DNA of 64,000 nt. It comes from Cryptosporangium aurantiacum (lineage in GTDB: Bacteria > Actinomycetota > Actinomycetes > Mycobacteriales > Cryptosporangiaceae). A model generated the notes under the pieces. It worked only from the letters and a program-made list of their open reading frames with translations, was not told the origin of the DNA and searched no databases. This document shows positions 8,245 to 16,138 of the stretch, piece after piece. The stretch is from positions 186,001 to 250,000 of the forward strand of contig NZ_FRCS01000003.1 of the NCBI RefSeq assembly GCF_900143005.1, given 5' to 3'. The position numbers and the translations under genes were made by a program. Numbering within the stretch: the first letter of the stretch is position 1; every line of letters begins with the position of its first letter.

Positions 8245-9480
8245 TCACACGCCGTTGGCCGCCGCGATCTCACCGAGTCGCCGCGCGCTGGGCTTCGGCG
8301 TCCGGACGAACGTCTCGCGGTCCACGGCGATCAGCCCGAAGGTCGGGCGGTATCCCAGGCTCCACTCGTAGTTGTCCAGCAGCGTCCAGTGCAGATAGCC
8401 GCGGACGTCGATGCCGTCGGCGACCGCCCGCTGCAGACCGGCGACCGCACCTTCGAGGTACTCCACCCGCTGGGCGTCGTCCGTGGTGGCGATGCCGTTC
8501 TCGGTGACCAGCAGCGGCGTGCCACCGGTCACGTCCCAGGCCTGCCGGAGTGCGATCTCCAGCGCGTCCGGGCGGATCGTCCAGCCGACCAGCGTCGTCG
8601 GCTCGCCGGGAGCGGGGCCCTCCGGGCCGTTCGGCCCCACCCGCTTGGTCGTGTAGGACTGGACGCCGAGGAAGTCGTCGTCCTTGCAGACGCCGAGGAA
8701 CTGGTTCTCCCAGAGGTCCCGGGCGCGGGCGCACTCGGCCTCGTACCCGGGCTCGGGCGTCAGCGCCTGCATGGCGAGCGACCAGCCGACCTTCGCCGAC
8801 GTCGTCTTCCGCACGATCTCGCGGGCACGCTCGTGGGCGGCGACGAGGATCGCGGCGACCTCGGGCTCGGGCGGCGGCAGCGCACCGGCGACGAGATGCT
8901 CGGACGAACCCGACGGGGTGAGTTGCGCCCGCGCGGCCGCCATCGCGGCGGCCGGATCCGGCGCGGCGAGGAACTGCCCCATCCGCAGGATCAGCGTCAG
9001 CATGTTGGGCTCGTTCATCGTGACGACGTGGCCGACACCGTCGAGAATCGGCGCCACCGTCTCGACGTAGCGCGCGAACTGGTCGACGGCGTCCGGCTGC
9101 CGCCACGCGCCGGCGCGGGTGAACCAGACCGGGTGGACGAAGTGGTGCAGCGTGACGACCGGCTGCACGCCCTGGGAGATCGCGTACTCGATCATTCGCC
9201 GGTAGTGGGCCAGCTCAGCGCGGGAGACCTGGCCACGTACCGGCTCGATCCGCGCCCACTCGATGCTGAACCGGTAGGCCGTGTAGCCGAGGTCGCGGCA
9301 CAGGTCGATGTCCTCGCGCCACCGGTGGTAGCTGTCGCACGCGTCTCCGCTCGGCTCCGCGACGAGCCCGAGTCCGGCGTGCTCCAGAGCCCAGAAGTCG
9401 CCGGCGACGTTGTTGCCCTCGATCTGGTGGGCGGCCGTGGACGCGCCCCAGAGGAAATCCGAGGGTAGGGACTGAGACAT
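8245..9480 (-). CDS. GH1 family beta-glycosidase
   Basis: Intracellular retaining beta-glycosidase, 411 residues, no signal peptide. Family 1 hallmarks: N-terminal FLWGASTAAHQIEG (about 9-22), acid/base glutamate in TMNEPN (Glu157) and nucleophile in LLVTENG (Glu327), with YLHWTLLDNYEW near the C-terminus lining the active site. At 411 residues it is shorter than the usual 440-480. The start at ATG 9480 has a GGAGG box about 8 bases upstream. It should cleave a beta-glucoside, -galactoside or -fucoside taken up by the cell. A promoter with the shared LacI-type operator lies at 9515-9563, inside the end of larC, so this gene can be induced independently of the lar operon. A second GH1 with the same layout lies at 45344-46579. 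Confidence 0.92.
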   Translation of the reverse strand: MSQSLPSDFLWGASTAAHQIEGNNVAGDFWALEHAGLGLVAEPSGDACDSYHRWREDIDLCRDLGYTAYRFSIEWARIEPVRGQVSRAELAHYRRMIEYAISQGVQPVVTLHHFVHPVWFTRAGAWRQPDAVDQFARYVETVAPILDGVGHVVTMNEPNMLTLILRMGQFLAAPDPAAAMAAARAQLTPSGSSEHLVAGALPPPEPEVAAILVAAHERAREIVRKTTSAKVGWSLAMQALTPEPGYEAECARARDLWENQFLGVCKDDDFLGVQSYTTKRVGPNGPEGPAPGEPTTLVGWTIRPDALEIALRQAWDVTGGTPLLVTENGIATTDDAQRVEYLEGAVAGLQRAVADGIDVRGYLHWTLLDNYEWSLGYRPTFGLIAVDRETFVRTPKPSARRLGEIAAANGV

Positions 9481-9514
9481 TTTCCGAACCTCCGCGATCG
9501 ACGCTGACCAGGCC

Positions 9515-9563
9515 ATTAGCGGCGACCGGGCGGCGTTACGGCAATCGGTTGCCAGTGGTTGCC
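9515..9563 (-). promoter_or_regulatory. Promoter with shared LacI-type operator for the GH1 gene
   Basis: Read on the minus strand: half-site GGCAAC (9563-9558), then 4 bp, then the palindrome GGCAACCGATTGCC (9553-9540). The TTGCCG at 9544-9539 serves as -35, followed by an 18-bp spacer and GCTAAT (9520-9515) as -10. Transcription would start near 9508, leaving a leader of about 28 bases with a GGAGG box before ATG 9480. The operator lies within the last codons of larC. Same arrangement as at 21900-21947 and 33894-33942. Confidence 0.75.
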
Positions 9564-10762
9564 CGGAGTCCGCCGAGCACCGCGGCGTCGGCGCCGACCA
9601 CGAGGCCGGCCGCTGCCGCCGCCCGCACGGCCGCGGCCAGTACGTCGCGTTCCGGTCGTCGCTGCCGCCGCGCCAGCGCCGCGAGGTCCTCGAACTCGGG
9701 CATCACCTGGACGAGCACACCGTCGGCGTAGCCGACCTTGACCGCCACCGGCTCACCCCACACGTCCACGTCCACGAACGCACGGGCGAGCGCGGTCTTC
9801 CGCCGAGGCGACTCGCGGACGCCGAGCGTGCTGGTGTGCCGGAACATCGCCGCCCGCAACGGGTCAGCACGCACCGGGTCGCAGAGCACCGACAGCGTGT
9901 GCGCCGGGCGGCCCTTCTTCATCACGATCGGCACCAACCACGCATCCGACGCACCGGCCTCCAACAGCGCGGACAGCACACCCGGCCAGAGCCTCGGGTC
10001 CAGGTCGTCCACGTTGGCCTCCAGCAGGACCGCGCCCCCCGGTTCCGCCGCCTCGACCTGGCCCAGCAGGACACGGACGACATTCGCCCGGCCAGGCGTA
10101 TCCCGCGCCCCGGCACCCACCCCGACCGCGTCCACCCGCATCGACGGCACCTCCTCGCAGCGCTCCGCGAGCGAGCGAACCAGCGCCATTCCGGTCGGCG
10201 TCGCGAGTTCGCCCGCTCCCCCACCCCGCACGCGCCAGCGCCGCGCGAGCTGCGCGACGGCCGGAACCGGCACCGGCAGCTCGCCGTGCGCGGTGCGCGT
10301 GCGCCCCGATCCGACGGCGACCTCGCCGGCGGACACGGATTCGACGCCGAGGTCGTCCAGGGCCGCGCAGACGCCCACCACGTCGGTGATCGAGTCCAGT
10401 GCCCCGACCTCGTGGAAGTGGACGTCCTCGACCGGCGTGCCGTGCACGGCCGCCTCCGCCTCGGCCAGCAGCGCGAACGCCGCGACGGCACGGTCCCGGA
10501 CCCGCCCGTCCAACGGTGAGAGCAGCGTCCGGATTTGCGTCCAGGTCCGGTGCGGAGGTGCCGGTTCCCGGGGGTCGACGTGCGCTTTCAGCGCCCGCAG
10601 GCCTGCCCGGGTGACCGGCGCGACGTCGACGATGACCTCCCCGGGCACGACCGTGTCTACGGCATCGCGGACGACGTCCAGCCGGGCGCCGGCGTCGAGC
10701 AGGGCGCCGAGCAGCATGTCCCCCGCCACGCCTGCGGACGCGTCGATCCAGAGGTGGCTCAC
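9536..10762 (-). CDS. larC: LarC, nickel insertion enzyme of NPN cofactor synthesis
   Basis: LarC (pyridinium-3,5-bisthiocarboxylic acid mononucleotide nickel chelatase), 408 residues. It inserts nickel into the P2TMN precursor in a CTP-dependent reaction and gives the NPN cofactor used by LarA enzymes. The family N-terminus is plain: HLWIDASAGVAGDMLLGALLDAG, then a HFHEVGALDSI histidine motif near 85-95, and the C-terminal half with ETNVDD-like EANVDDLDPRLWP and VMKKGRPAHTL. In Lactobacillus plantarum larC is split and joined by ribosomal frameshifting; here it is one continuous frame. The GTG at 10762 overlaps the larB stop as GTGA, so it is translationally coupled in the order larE-larB-larC. 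The last codons contain the operator for the next gene. Confidence 0.93.
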   Translation of the reverse strand: MSHLWIDASAGVAGDMLLGALLDAGARLDVVRDAVDTVVPGEVIVDVAPVTRAGLRALKAHVDPREPAPPHRTWTQIRTLLSPLDGRVRDRAVAAFALLAEAEAAVHGTPVEDVHFHEVGALDSITDVVGVCAALDDLGVESVSAGEVAVGSGRTRTAHGELPVPVPAVAQLARRWRVRGGGAGELATPTGMALVRSLAERCEEVPSMRVDAVGVGAGARDTPGRANVVRVLLGQVEAAEPGGAVLLEANVDDLDPRLWPGVLSALLEAGASDAWLVPIVMKKGRPAHTLSVLCDPVRADPLRAAMFRHTSTLGVRESPRRKTALARAFVDVDVWGEPVAVKVGYADGVLVQVMPEFEDLAALARRQRRPERDVLAAAVRAAAAAGLVVGADAAVLGGLRATTGNRLP

Positions 10763-11430
10763 GCCGGAGCGGCGATCTGCGCAGCCAGGTGGCCCGCGCC
10801 GTAGCCGTTGTCGATGTTGACGACCGCCACCCCCGGTGCGCACGCGTTGAGCATCGTCAGCAGCGGCGCCAGACCGCCGAACGCCGCGCCATAACCGACC
10901 GACGTCGGCACCGCGACGACCGGTGCCGAGACCAGGCCCGCAACGACGCTCGGCAGTGCGCCGTCCATGCCGGCCACGACGACGATCGCCCGGGCCCGCC
11001 GGAGATCGGCCACTCGCGCCAGGATCCGGTGCAGCCCTGCCACCCCGACGTCCACGACCAGCTCGGTCGGCCGCCCGAGGTAGCGCGCGGTGAGTTCCGC
11101 TTCCCGGGCCACCCGCAGGTCGGAGGTACCGGCCGCGACCACGGTCACCAGGCCGCCGGTGGCTACCGGCGGCGTCGGTGGCCAGGCCAGTAGCGCGCCG
11201 TCGGCGTCGTGACGGGCGTCCGGCAAGGCGGCCAGCACAGCCTCCGCATGCGCGGCCGAGGCCCGCGTGAACAGCGTGACGATGTCCGGACGCCCGCGCA
11301 CGGCAGCCGCGATGGCACCCACCTGCGACGGCGTCTTGCCCTCGCAGTAAATCGCCTCGGGATAACCGCGCCGTGCAGTGCGCCCGAGGTCGAGCTCCGC
11401 GAACGCGGCGAGGTCGCCCACGTCAGTCAC
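10759..11430 (-). CDS. larB: LarB, nicotinate adenine dinucleotide carboxylase/hydrolase
   Basis: LarB, 223 residues, catalyses the first step of NPN cofactor synthesis: carboxylation of nicotinic acid adenine dinucleotide at C5 and cleavage to pyridinium-3,5-dicarboxylate mononucleotide. The family resembles the PurE fold. Visible motifs: GYPEAIYCEGKTPSQV near residues 20-35, TVVAAGTSDLRVAREAE in the middle, VVVAGMDGALPSVVAGL and the glycine-rich VPTSVGYGAAFGG, ending NIDNGYGAGHLA, all typical of LarB. The preferred GTG start at 11430 lies 8 bases inside the end of larE, and the gene ends in a GTGA overlap with larC. The three genes therefore form one tightly coupled unit dedicated to the cofactor. 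Confidence 0.93.
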   Translation of the reverse strand: MTDVGDLAAFAELDLGRTARRGYPEAIYCEGKTPSQVGAIAAAVRGRPDIVTLFTRASAAHAEAVLAALPDARHDADGALLAWPPTPPVATGGLVTVVAAGTSDLRVAREAELTARYLGRPTELVVDVGVAGLHRILARVADLRRARAIVVVAGMDGALPSVVAGLVSAPVVAVPTSVGYGAAFGGLAPLLTMLNACAPGVAVVNIDNGYGAGHLAAQIAAPA

Positions 11431-12259
11431 AGCCCACCTGCACAAGCGGCAGCGTGAACGCTCCGGACTGCACGCCGGCGAGGTCGACGGCAGCAAACCG
11501 AAAGCCGGCGGCGACGATCGCCGCGTGGACCGTCCCCCGCAGGGGCTCGGAAACCGCCCGGATCAGGTCGTCGGGCGACAACTCGATGCGGGCGACGTCC
11601 CCGTGGTGCCGCACCCGCAGGTCACCGAAGCCCAGCCGGCGCAGCGCGGCCTCGGCGCACTCGACCTGGCGGAGCTTCTCGGGGATCACCTCGGCGAAGT
11701 GCGGGATGCGGGAGGCCAGGCAGGGTGCGGCCGGCTTGTCCGCGCACGGCAGCCGCAGCTCACGCGCGATCGCGCGGACCGCCGCTTTGTCCAGGCCTGC
11801 GGCGACCAGTGGCCGGAGTACCCGGTGGGCGGTGGCGGCCCTGCTCCCCGGCCGGTCCGGGCGGCGTGCGTCGTCGGCGTTCTCCCCGTACGCGATCGCG
11901 TCGAGCCGGTGCGCAACGTCGACCTCGTCGCCGATCCGGCTGAACAGTTCGTCCTTGCAGTGGAAACACCGATCCGGGCCGTTGGCGCGGTAGGCGGCCC
12001 GCTCGCCCTCGTGCGTCGCCACCTCGACGACCGGTACGCCGAGAAAGCGTGCCACCTCGTGCGCGCCGGTCCGCTCGTCGTCGGCCAGACTCGGTGAGAC
12101 GCCGAGAATCGCTAGCACCCGGTCGCGGCCGAGCGCACGGGCGGCGAGAGCGGTCAGCACGGAGGAGTCGACGCCGCCGGAGAACGCGACCCCGAGCCGG
12201 TCGACCCCGGTGAGCAGACTTCCGATGCGCGCCGTCGCGGCAGTCAGGAGCTCCGTCAT
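11423..12259 (-). CDS. larE: LarE, sacrificial sulfur transferase of NPN cofactor synthesis
   Basis: LarE, 278 residues, an ATP-pyrophosphatase that adenylates the pyridinium dicarboxylate and transfers sulfur to it. The PP-loop is SGGVDS at 27-32; a CFHCK motif is at 98-102; and a conserved cysteine sits in APCLASR (Cys180), matching the sacrificial Cys176 of the L. plantarum enzyme. This suggests the cysteine-sacrificing form, where the protein loses its sulfur as dehydroalanine, rather than the iron-sulfur-cluster form. ATG 12259 has a GGGG patch upstream; an alternative ATG lies at 12268. A promoter-like ATGAAT centred 9 bases upstream, spaced from a TTGCCA within the shared operator, would make the transcript nearly leaderless. 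First gene of the larE-larB-larC operon. Confidence 0.93.
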   Translation of the reverse strand: MTELLTAATARIGSLLTGVDRLGVAFSGGVDSSVLTALAARALGRDRVLAILGVSPSLADDERTGAHEVARFLGVPVVEVATHEGERAAYRANGPDRCFHCKDELFSRIGDEVDVAHRLDAIAYGENADDARRPDRPGSRAATAHRVLRPLVAAGLDKAAVRAIARELRLPCADKPAAPCLASRIPHFAEVIPEKLRQVECAEAALRRLGFGDLRVRHHGDVARIELSPDDLIRAVSEPLRGTVHAAIVAAGFRFAAVDLAGVQSGAFTLPLVQVGCD

Positions 12260-12264
12260 GTGCC

Positions 12265-12314
12265 CCATTCATCGCCGCTACGGGCCGTTTGGCAAGCGGT
12301 TGCCACATGTTCCG
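12265..12314 (-). promoter_or_regulatory. Perfect LacI-type operator between larE and the LacI gene
   Basis: TGGCAAGCGGTTGCCA at 12290-12305 is a perfect 6-bp inverted repeat with a 4-bp centre. A weaker half-site GTTCCG lies exactly 10 bp further (12309-12314). On the minus strand TTGCCA (12295-12290) can act as a -35 with a 17-bp spacer to ATGAAT (12270-12265). The site is also in the leader of the rightward LacI gene (start 12382), which would allow autoregulation. Confidence 0.65.
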
Positions 12315-12381
12315 CCGCTGGTTATCGTCGAGCGGCCCCGTTCGGACGCTGCTGCCCGACGGCGTCGCACGAGGAGGCATC

Positions 12382-13467
12382 ATGACCGCACCGGAGCGGG
12401 CTCCCACGATCTACGACGTGGCGAAGGCCGCCGGGGTCGCGGCGTCGACCGTCTCCCGCGCGTTCGCCCGCCCGGGGCGCGTCAACTCGGAGACCGCACG
12501 CCGGATCCGGGAGGCAGCGGCCGAACTCGGCTACCGGGCCAACCCGATCGCCCGCGCGCTGCCGACCGGGAAGACGTCGATGATCGCGCTGGTCATCTCC
12601 GACGTCACGAACCCGTTTCACAACGAGATCATCCGCGGCGCCCAGGCGGCGGCCGCGGAGGCCGGCTACACGATGCTGCTCTCCGACGCGCAGGAGTCCG
12701 GTGCCCGGGAGCGCGAGACGCTCGAGCGAGCGATCTCCGCCGTCGACGGGATCGTGCTCGCGACTTCCCGGATGTCCGACTCGTCGATCCGGACGATCGC
12801 GAAGCAGCGCCCGGTCGTCCTGCTCAACCGGGCGCTGGCCGACGTGCCCTGCGTCGTCACCGACAACCCGCGCGGCATGCACCACGCCGCAGCTCACCTC
12901 GCCGAGCTGGGCCATCAGCGGGTCACGTACCTGGCCGGACCGGAGGCGTCCTGGGCCGACGGCATGCGGTGGCGATCACTGCGCGAGGGCGCCGCCGAGC
13001 TGGGCCTGCACGCCCGGCGCATCGGCCCGTTCGCACCGACCGTCGCGGGCGGAAGCGCAGCGGCCGCCGAGTTCGTCCGTCATCCCACCAGCGCCGTCAT
13101 CGCCTACAACGACCTGATGGCGATCGGACTCATCCGGGCGCTGACCGCGCGAGGAGCCCGCATCCCTCGCGATCTCAGCGTCATCGGCTTCGACAACATC
13201 TTCGCCGCCGACCTGGTGACTCCGCCGCTGACCACGGTCGCCGCGCCGCTGCACGCGATGGGCCTCACCGCGGTTCGGAACCTGCTCGCGATCGTCCGAG
13301 GCGCGCAGCCTCGCGCGCAGGAGCCGGTGAGCCTGCCCGCTCGCCTGGTCCTCCGGGCGTCGACCGCTCAGCGTAGCCGGAACAGGACCTCGCCGGCCTG
13401 GGGCACCACGAGGGTGTCCGGGTCGGCGGCGAAGGCGTCCACGTCGAGGGTGGCCGGGTCCAGGTAG
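12382..13467 (+). CDS. LacI-family transcriptional regulator, candidate master regulator of the regulon
   Basis: LacI/GalR repressor of about 361 residues. N-terminal helix-turn-helix TIYDVAKAAGVAASTVSRAF with hinge LGYRANPIARAL, then a periplasmic-binding-like sensor domain (IALVISDVTNPF, SVIGFDNI, LTTVAAPLHAMG) that would bind a sugar or sugar acid. ATG 12382 follows a strong GAGGAGG box by 4-5 bases. The normal family end, LVLRAST, occurs near residue 330, but no stop follows; the frame continues about 25 more residues and overlaps the end of larA on the other strand by 100 bp. It sits between larE and larA, next to a perfect copy of the shared operator, so it is the best candidate for the regulator of all seven sites. 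That assignment is inference. Confidence 0.9.
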   Translation: MTAPERAPTIYDVAKAAGVAASTVSRAFARPGRVNSETARRIREAAAELGYRANPIARALPTGKTSMIALVISDVTNPFHNEIIRGAQAAAAEAGYTMLLSDAQESGARERETLERAISAVDGIVLATSRMSDSSIRTIAKQRPVVLLNRALADVPCVVTDNPRGMHHAAAHLAELGHQRVTYLAGPEASWADGMRWRSLREGAAELGLHARRIGPFAPTVAGGSAAAAEFVRHPTSAVIAYNDLMAIGLIRALTARGARIPRDLSVIGFDNIFAADLVTPPLTTVAAPLHAMGLTAVRNLLAIVRGAQPRAQEPVSLPARLVLRASTAQRSRNRTSPAWGTTRVSGSAAKASTSRVAGSR

Positions 13468-14609
13468 TCGAGGTTCGCCGCTCGGACGACGTCTTCCGGG
13501 ATGCCGGTGGCGAGCGTGACCGTCACCCGGTTCCGCTCGCCGTGCTCCGGGTCCCAGGTGCCGGCTCCGCGCAGATGCGTCGAGTGGGCGAGCACGCCCC
13601 AGTGTTCGTGCGTGAACCGGTCCCACTGCTTTACGAAGTAGTCGCGGCAGTGGTAACCGATCCGTTCGATCTCCGGGTGCATCGCCGAGATCTGCGTGAT
13701 GTGCGGCGCGTAGACGACGACCTGTCCCCCGTCCGCGACGATCGGCTCGACCTTGTAGAAGCCCTTGGCGCCGGTCCACATGTCGTCGTACTTGGTCGGC
13801 AGGACCGACAGCACCCGCCGGACGGGTGCGTCCAGGTACTTCACGTGGGCCTGCGCGGAGACCTCGGCCGCCGCGGCCCAGGCCGTCTCGGGCGGCCCGA
13901 ACGACGCCGCGTGCAGCGCGCCGCTCCCGGACTCCACGACGAGACAGAGCGCCAGGCGGCGGCCGGGAATCATCGCGGCCGCCTCGTCGATCAACGCTCG
14001 CACCGGCGTGATTCCGCGCGTGCCGATGATCTCGGCGCTGGTGATCAGCGCGCCCAGCCAGTGCGAGAAGTCGATGATCTCGTGCCCGGCCACGCCGGGG
14101 AAGAAGTACTTGTTGCCGCCGGAGAACCCGACCACCTCGTGCGGAAACACCGGGCCGACGACCAGACAGACGTCGTGTTCGACGACGGCCCGGTTGACGA
14201 CGACGTCGACCGGCTCCCGCAGGCGGCCCTCGGAGAGTGCAGCGACGCGGTCGGCGCCGATCCGGCCCAGGGGCACCAGCCGCGCCGGATCCCACCATTC
14301 GTGATTGCGCACGGTGTAGGACCCACCCAGGTGCGCCGCTAGCTGCTCGTCGGTCATCGGCGCGTGGGTGCCGAGCGCGATCAGCACGGTCACGTTCGTC
14401 GCCCGCCCGTCGAGCGCTTCGTGCACGGCGGAGAGCAGCAGCGGCAACGGGCAGCTGCGGGTGGCGTCCGGTACGACGACGCAGACGCTGCGGCCGTCCA
14501 GGTCCGTCTCAGCGAGGCGGGCGTGCACGAACCGGCGGATCGTGTCGGGATCGAGCGTGCGGTCCGCGCCGCCGATGACGCCGCCGACCACGTCCTGGGA
14601 GAGGGCCAT
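13368..14609 (-). CDS. larA: LarA-superfamily nickel-pincer racemase/epimerase (proposed mannonate/gluconate 2-epimerase)
   Basis: LarA-type enzyme, 413 residues, using the nickel-pincer nucleotide. All residues known to matter in L. plantarum LarA have counterparts: DATR (Asp48, Arg51), His82 in GTHAPMT, the acid/base His157 in PHEVVGFSGG, Lys167 in GGNK that carries the cofactor, and the nickel ligand His183, 16 residues later as in the model enzyme. It is therefore catalytically complete, but the substrate is not necessarily lactate. The superfamily includes malate, phenyllactate and hydroxyglutarate racemases and D-gluconate 2-epimerases. Here the gene is divergent from glucuronate isomerase across 100 bases holding a shared operator. 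I infer D-mannonate to D-gluconate epimerisation. Start uncertain: ATG 14609, 14621 or 14639. The 3-prime end overlaps the LacI gene. Confidence 0.88.
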   Translation of the reverse strand: MALSQDVVGGVIGGADRTLDPDTIRRFVHARLAETDLDGRSVCVVVPDATRSCPLPLLLSAVHEALDGRATNVTVLIALGTHAPMTDEQLAAHLGGSYTVRNHEWWDPARLVPLGRIGADRVAALSEGRLREPVDVVVNRAVVEHDVCLVVGPVFPHEVVGFSGGNKYFFPGVAGHEIIDFSHWLGALITSAEIIGTRGITPVRALIDEAAAMIPGRRLALCLVVESGSGALHAASFGPPETAWAAAAEVSAQAHVKYLDAPVRRVLSVLPTKYDDMWTGAKGFYKVEPIVADGGQVVVYAPHITQISAMHPEIERIGYHCRDYFVKQWDRFTHEHWGVLAHSTHLRGAGTWDPEHGERNRVTVTLATGIPEDVVRAANLDYLDPATLDVDAFAADPDTLVVPQAGEVLFRLR

Positions 14610-14654
14610 GAAAGGCACCATGCGCGCCGCACCGCGCATTCGGCAAGGTCGGCA

Positions 14655-14703
14655 AGCAACGACTGGCAACCGCTTGTCGGCCCGCCCGGCACCGGTTGAC
14701 GCT
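14655..14703 (+). promoter_or_regulatory. Shared LacI-type operator and promoter between larA and uxaC
   Basis: On the plus strand: half-site AGCAAC (14655-14660), 4 bp, then GGCAACCGCTTGTC (14665-14678). TTGTCG (14674-14679) as -35 is followed by 18 bp and GACGCT (14698-14703), a weak -10. Transcription would begin about at the uxaC ATG (14711), giving a leaderless message. The leftward larA promoter must lie in the same 100 bases, so one site can control both genes. Confidence 0.65.
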
Positions 14704-14710
14704 CCCGGCC

Positions 14711-16138
14711 ATGGCGAATCCGAATCCGCCGGCCGGAGCAGCGCCGCTGACGGTGCACCCCGATCGGTTGTTCCCCTCCGACGCGGGCGTCCGCGCACTC
14801 GCGCGTCGTCTGTACGAGGCGGTGCGGGACGCGCCGATCGTGTCGCCGCACGGCCACGTCGACCCGCGGATGCTGGCCGAGGACTCGCCGTTTCCGCACG
14901 CCACCGCGCTGTTCGTGCAGCCCGACCACTACGTGACCCGCGTCCTGCACGCCGCCGGGATCGACCTGGCGGAGCTCGGCGTGGGGCACGCTCCACTCCC
15001 CGACGAGCAGGCCCGCCGCGCCTGGCGGCTGCTGTGCGCGAACTGGCACCTGTTCCGTGGCACGCCGGTCCGTTACTGGCTGGAGAGCGAGCTCTCCGAC
15101 GTCTTCGGCGTGGACGAACAGCCGAGCGCCGCGACGGCGGATGCGCTCTACGACCAGATCGGCGACCAGCTGGCGCAGCCCAGCCACCGGCCCCGCGCGC
15201 TGCTGGACCGGTTCCGCATCGAGTTCCTCGCGACCACCGACGACCCCGCCGACTCGTTGGAGCACCATGCGGCGCTGGCCGGTCTCGGTACCCGGGTCGT
15301 CCCGACCTTCCGCCCGGACCGCTACCTGGAACCCGCCAAGCCCGGCTGGGCCGACGCCGTCGCCCGGCTCGGCGCGGTCGCGGACACCGACGTCGGTTCG
15401 TACAAGGGCTACCTCGCGGCGCTGGAACTGCGGCGCCAGCACTTCCTCGACCACCGGGCCGTCTCCGCCGACCACAGCCACGCCGACGCGATCGCCGAAC
15501 CGCTGGACGTCGCCGAGGCCGAACGCCTCTACACCGACGCGCTCGCCGGCGCGCTGCAGCCAAACGGCGCGACGGCGTTCCGCAGGCACATGCTGTTCGA
15601 GATGGCCCGGATGTCGTGCGACGACGGGCTGGTCATGACGCTGCACCCCGGCATCCACCGTAACCACCACCCCGGCACGCTCGCGGCGTTCGGGCCCGAC
15701 AGCGGCCACGACATCCCGACCACGATCGAGTTCACCCGGGCGCTGCAGCCCCTACTGGACCGGTTCGGCACCCACCCGAACCTGCACCTGGTGCTGTTCA
15801 CGGTGGATGCGACCGTGTACAGCAGGGAGATCGCGCCGCTGGCCGGGTTCTACCCGGCGGTCTACGCGGGTGTGCCGTGGTGGTTTCTCGACAACCCCAG
15901 CGCGATCCGGTCGTTCCAGGAGTCGGTCACCGAGATCGCCGGTTTCTCCCGGCTGTCCGGCTTCATCGACGACACCCGCGCGTTCTGCTCGATCCCGGCG
16001 CGCCACGACATGGCCCGCCGTCTCGACGCCGCCCACCTGGCCCGGCTCGTCGCCGCCCACCGGCTCGACGAGGACGAAGGTCTCGACACCCTCACGGCGC
16101 TCGTCGTCGACCAGCCGCGAAAGGTCTTCAAGCTGTGA
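14711..16138 (+). CDS. uxaC: Glucuronate (uronate) isomerase
   Basis: UxaC, 475 residues, amidohydrolase-superfamily isomerase that converts D-glucuronate to D-fructuronate (or D-galacturonate to D-tagaturonate) in the cytoplasm. Signs: the HGHVDP metal motif (His47, His49) after LYEAVRDAPIVSP, an Arg/Trp-rich domain typical of UxaC (VRYWLESELSDVFG), RIEFLATTDDP, TFRPDRYLEP, MTLHPGIHRNHHPG and a C-terminal PAVYAGVPWWFLDNP with FIDDTRAFCSIPARHD. ATG 14711 is chosen because residues match from there; no Shine-Dalgarno is visible, consistent with a leaderless transcript. The stop overlaps the next gene as GTGA. It is the entry enzyme for the uronate released by the beta-glucuronidase encoded nearby. 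Confidence 0.95.
   Translation: MANPNPPAGAAPLTVHPDRLFPSDAGVRALARRLYEAVRDAPIVSPHGHVDPRMLAEDSPFPHATALFVQPDHYVTRVLHAAGIDLAELGVGHAPLPDEQARRAWRLLCANWHLFRGTPVRYWLESELSDVFGVDEQPSAATADALYDQIGDQLAQPSHRPRALLDRFRIEFLATTDDPADSLEHHAALAGLGTRVVPTFRPDRYLEPAKPGWADAVARLGAVADTDVGSYKGYLAALELRRQHFLDHRAVSADHSHADAIAEPLDVAEAERLYTDALAGALQPNGATAFRRHMLFEMARMSCDDGLVMTLHPGIHRNHHPGTLAAFGPDSGHDIPTTIEFTRALQPLLDRFGTHPNLHLVLFTVDATVYSREIAPLAGFYPAVYAGVPWWFLDNPSAIRSFQESVTEIAGFSRLSGFIDDTRAFCSIPARHDMARRLDAAHLARLVAAHRLDEDEGLDTLTALVVDQPRKVFKL

Noticed and set aside
13368-14609. Calling the LarA homologue lactate racemase
   Set aside because: Cofactor residues are conserved throughout the superfamily and do not define the substrate; no lactate permease or lactate genes are adjacent, and context points to a sugar acid.
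13368-15563. Long N-terminal extension of the LarA frame up to 15563
   Set aside because: The extra 300 residues are antisense to uxaC and Arg-rich; LarA similarity begins at about 14609.
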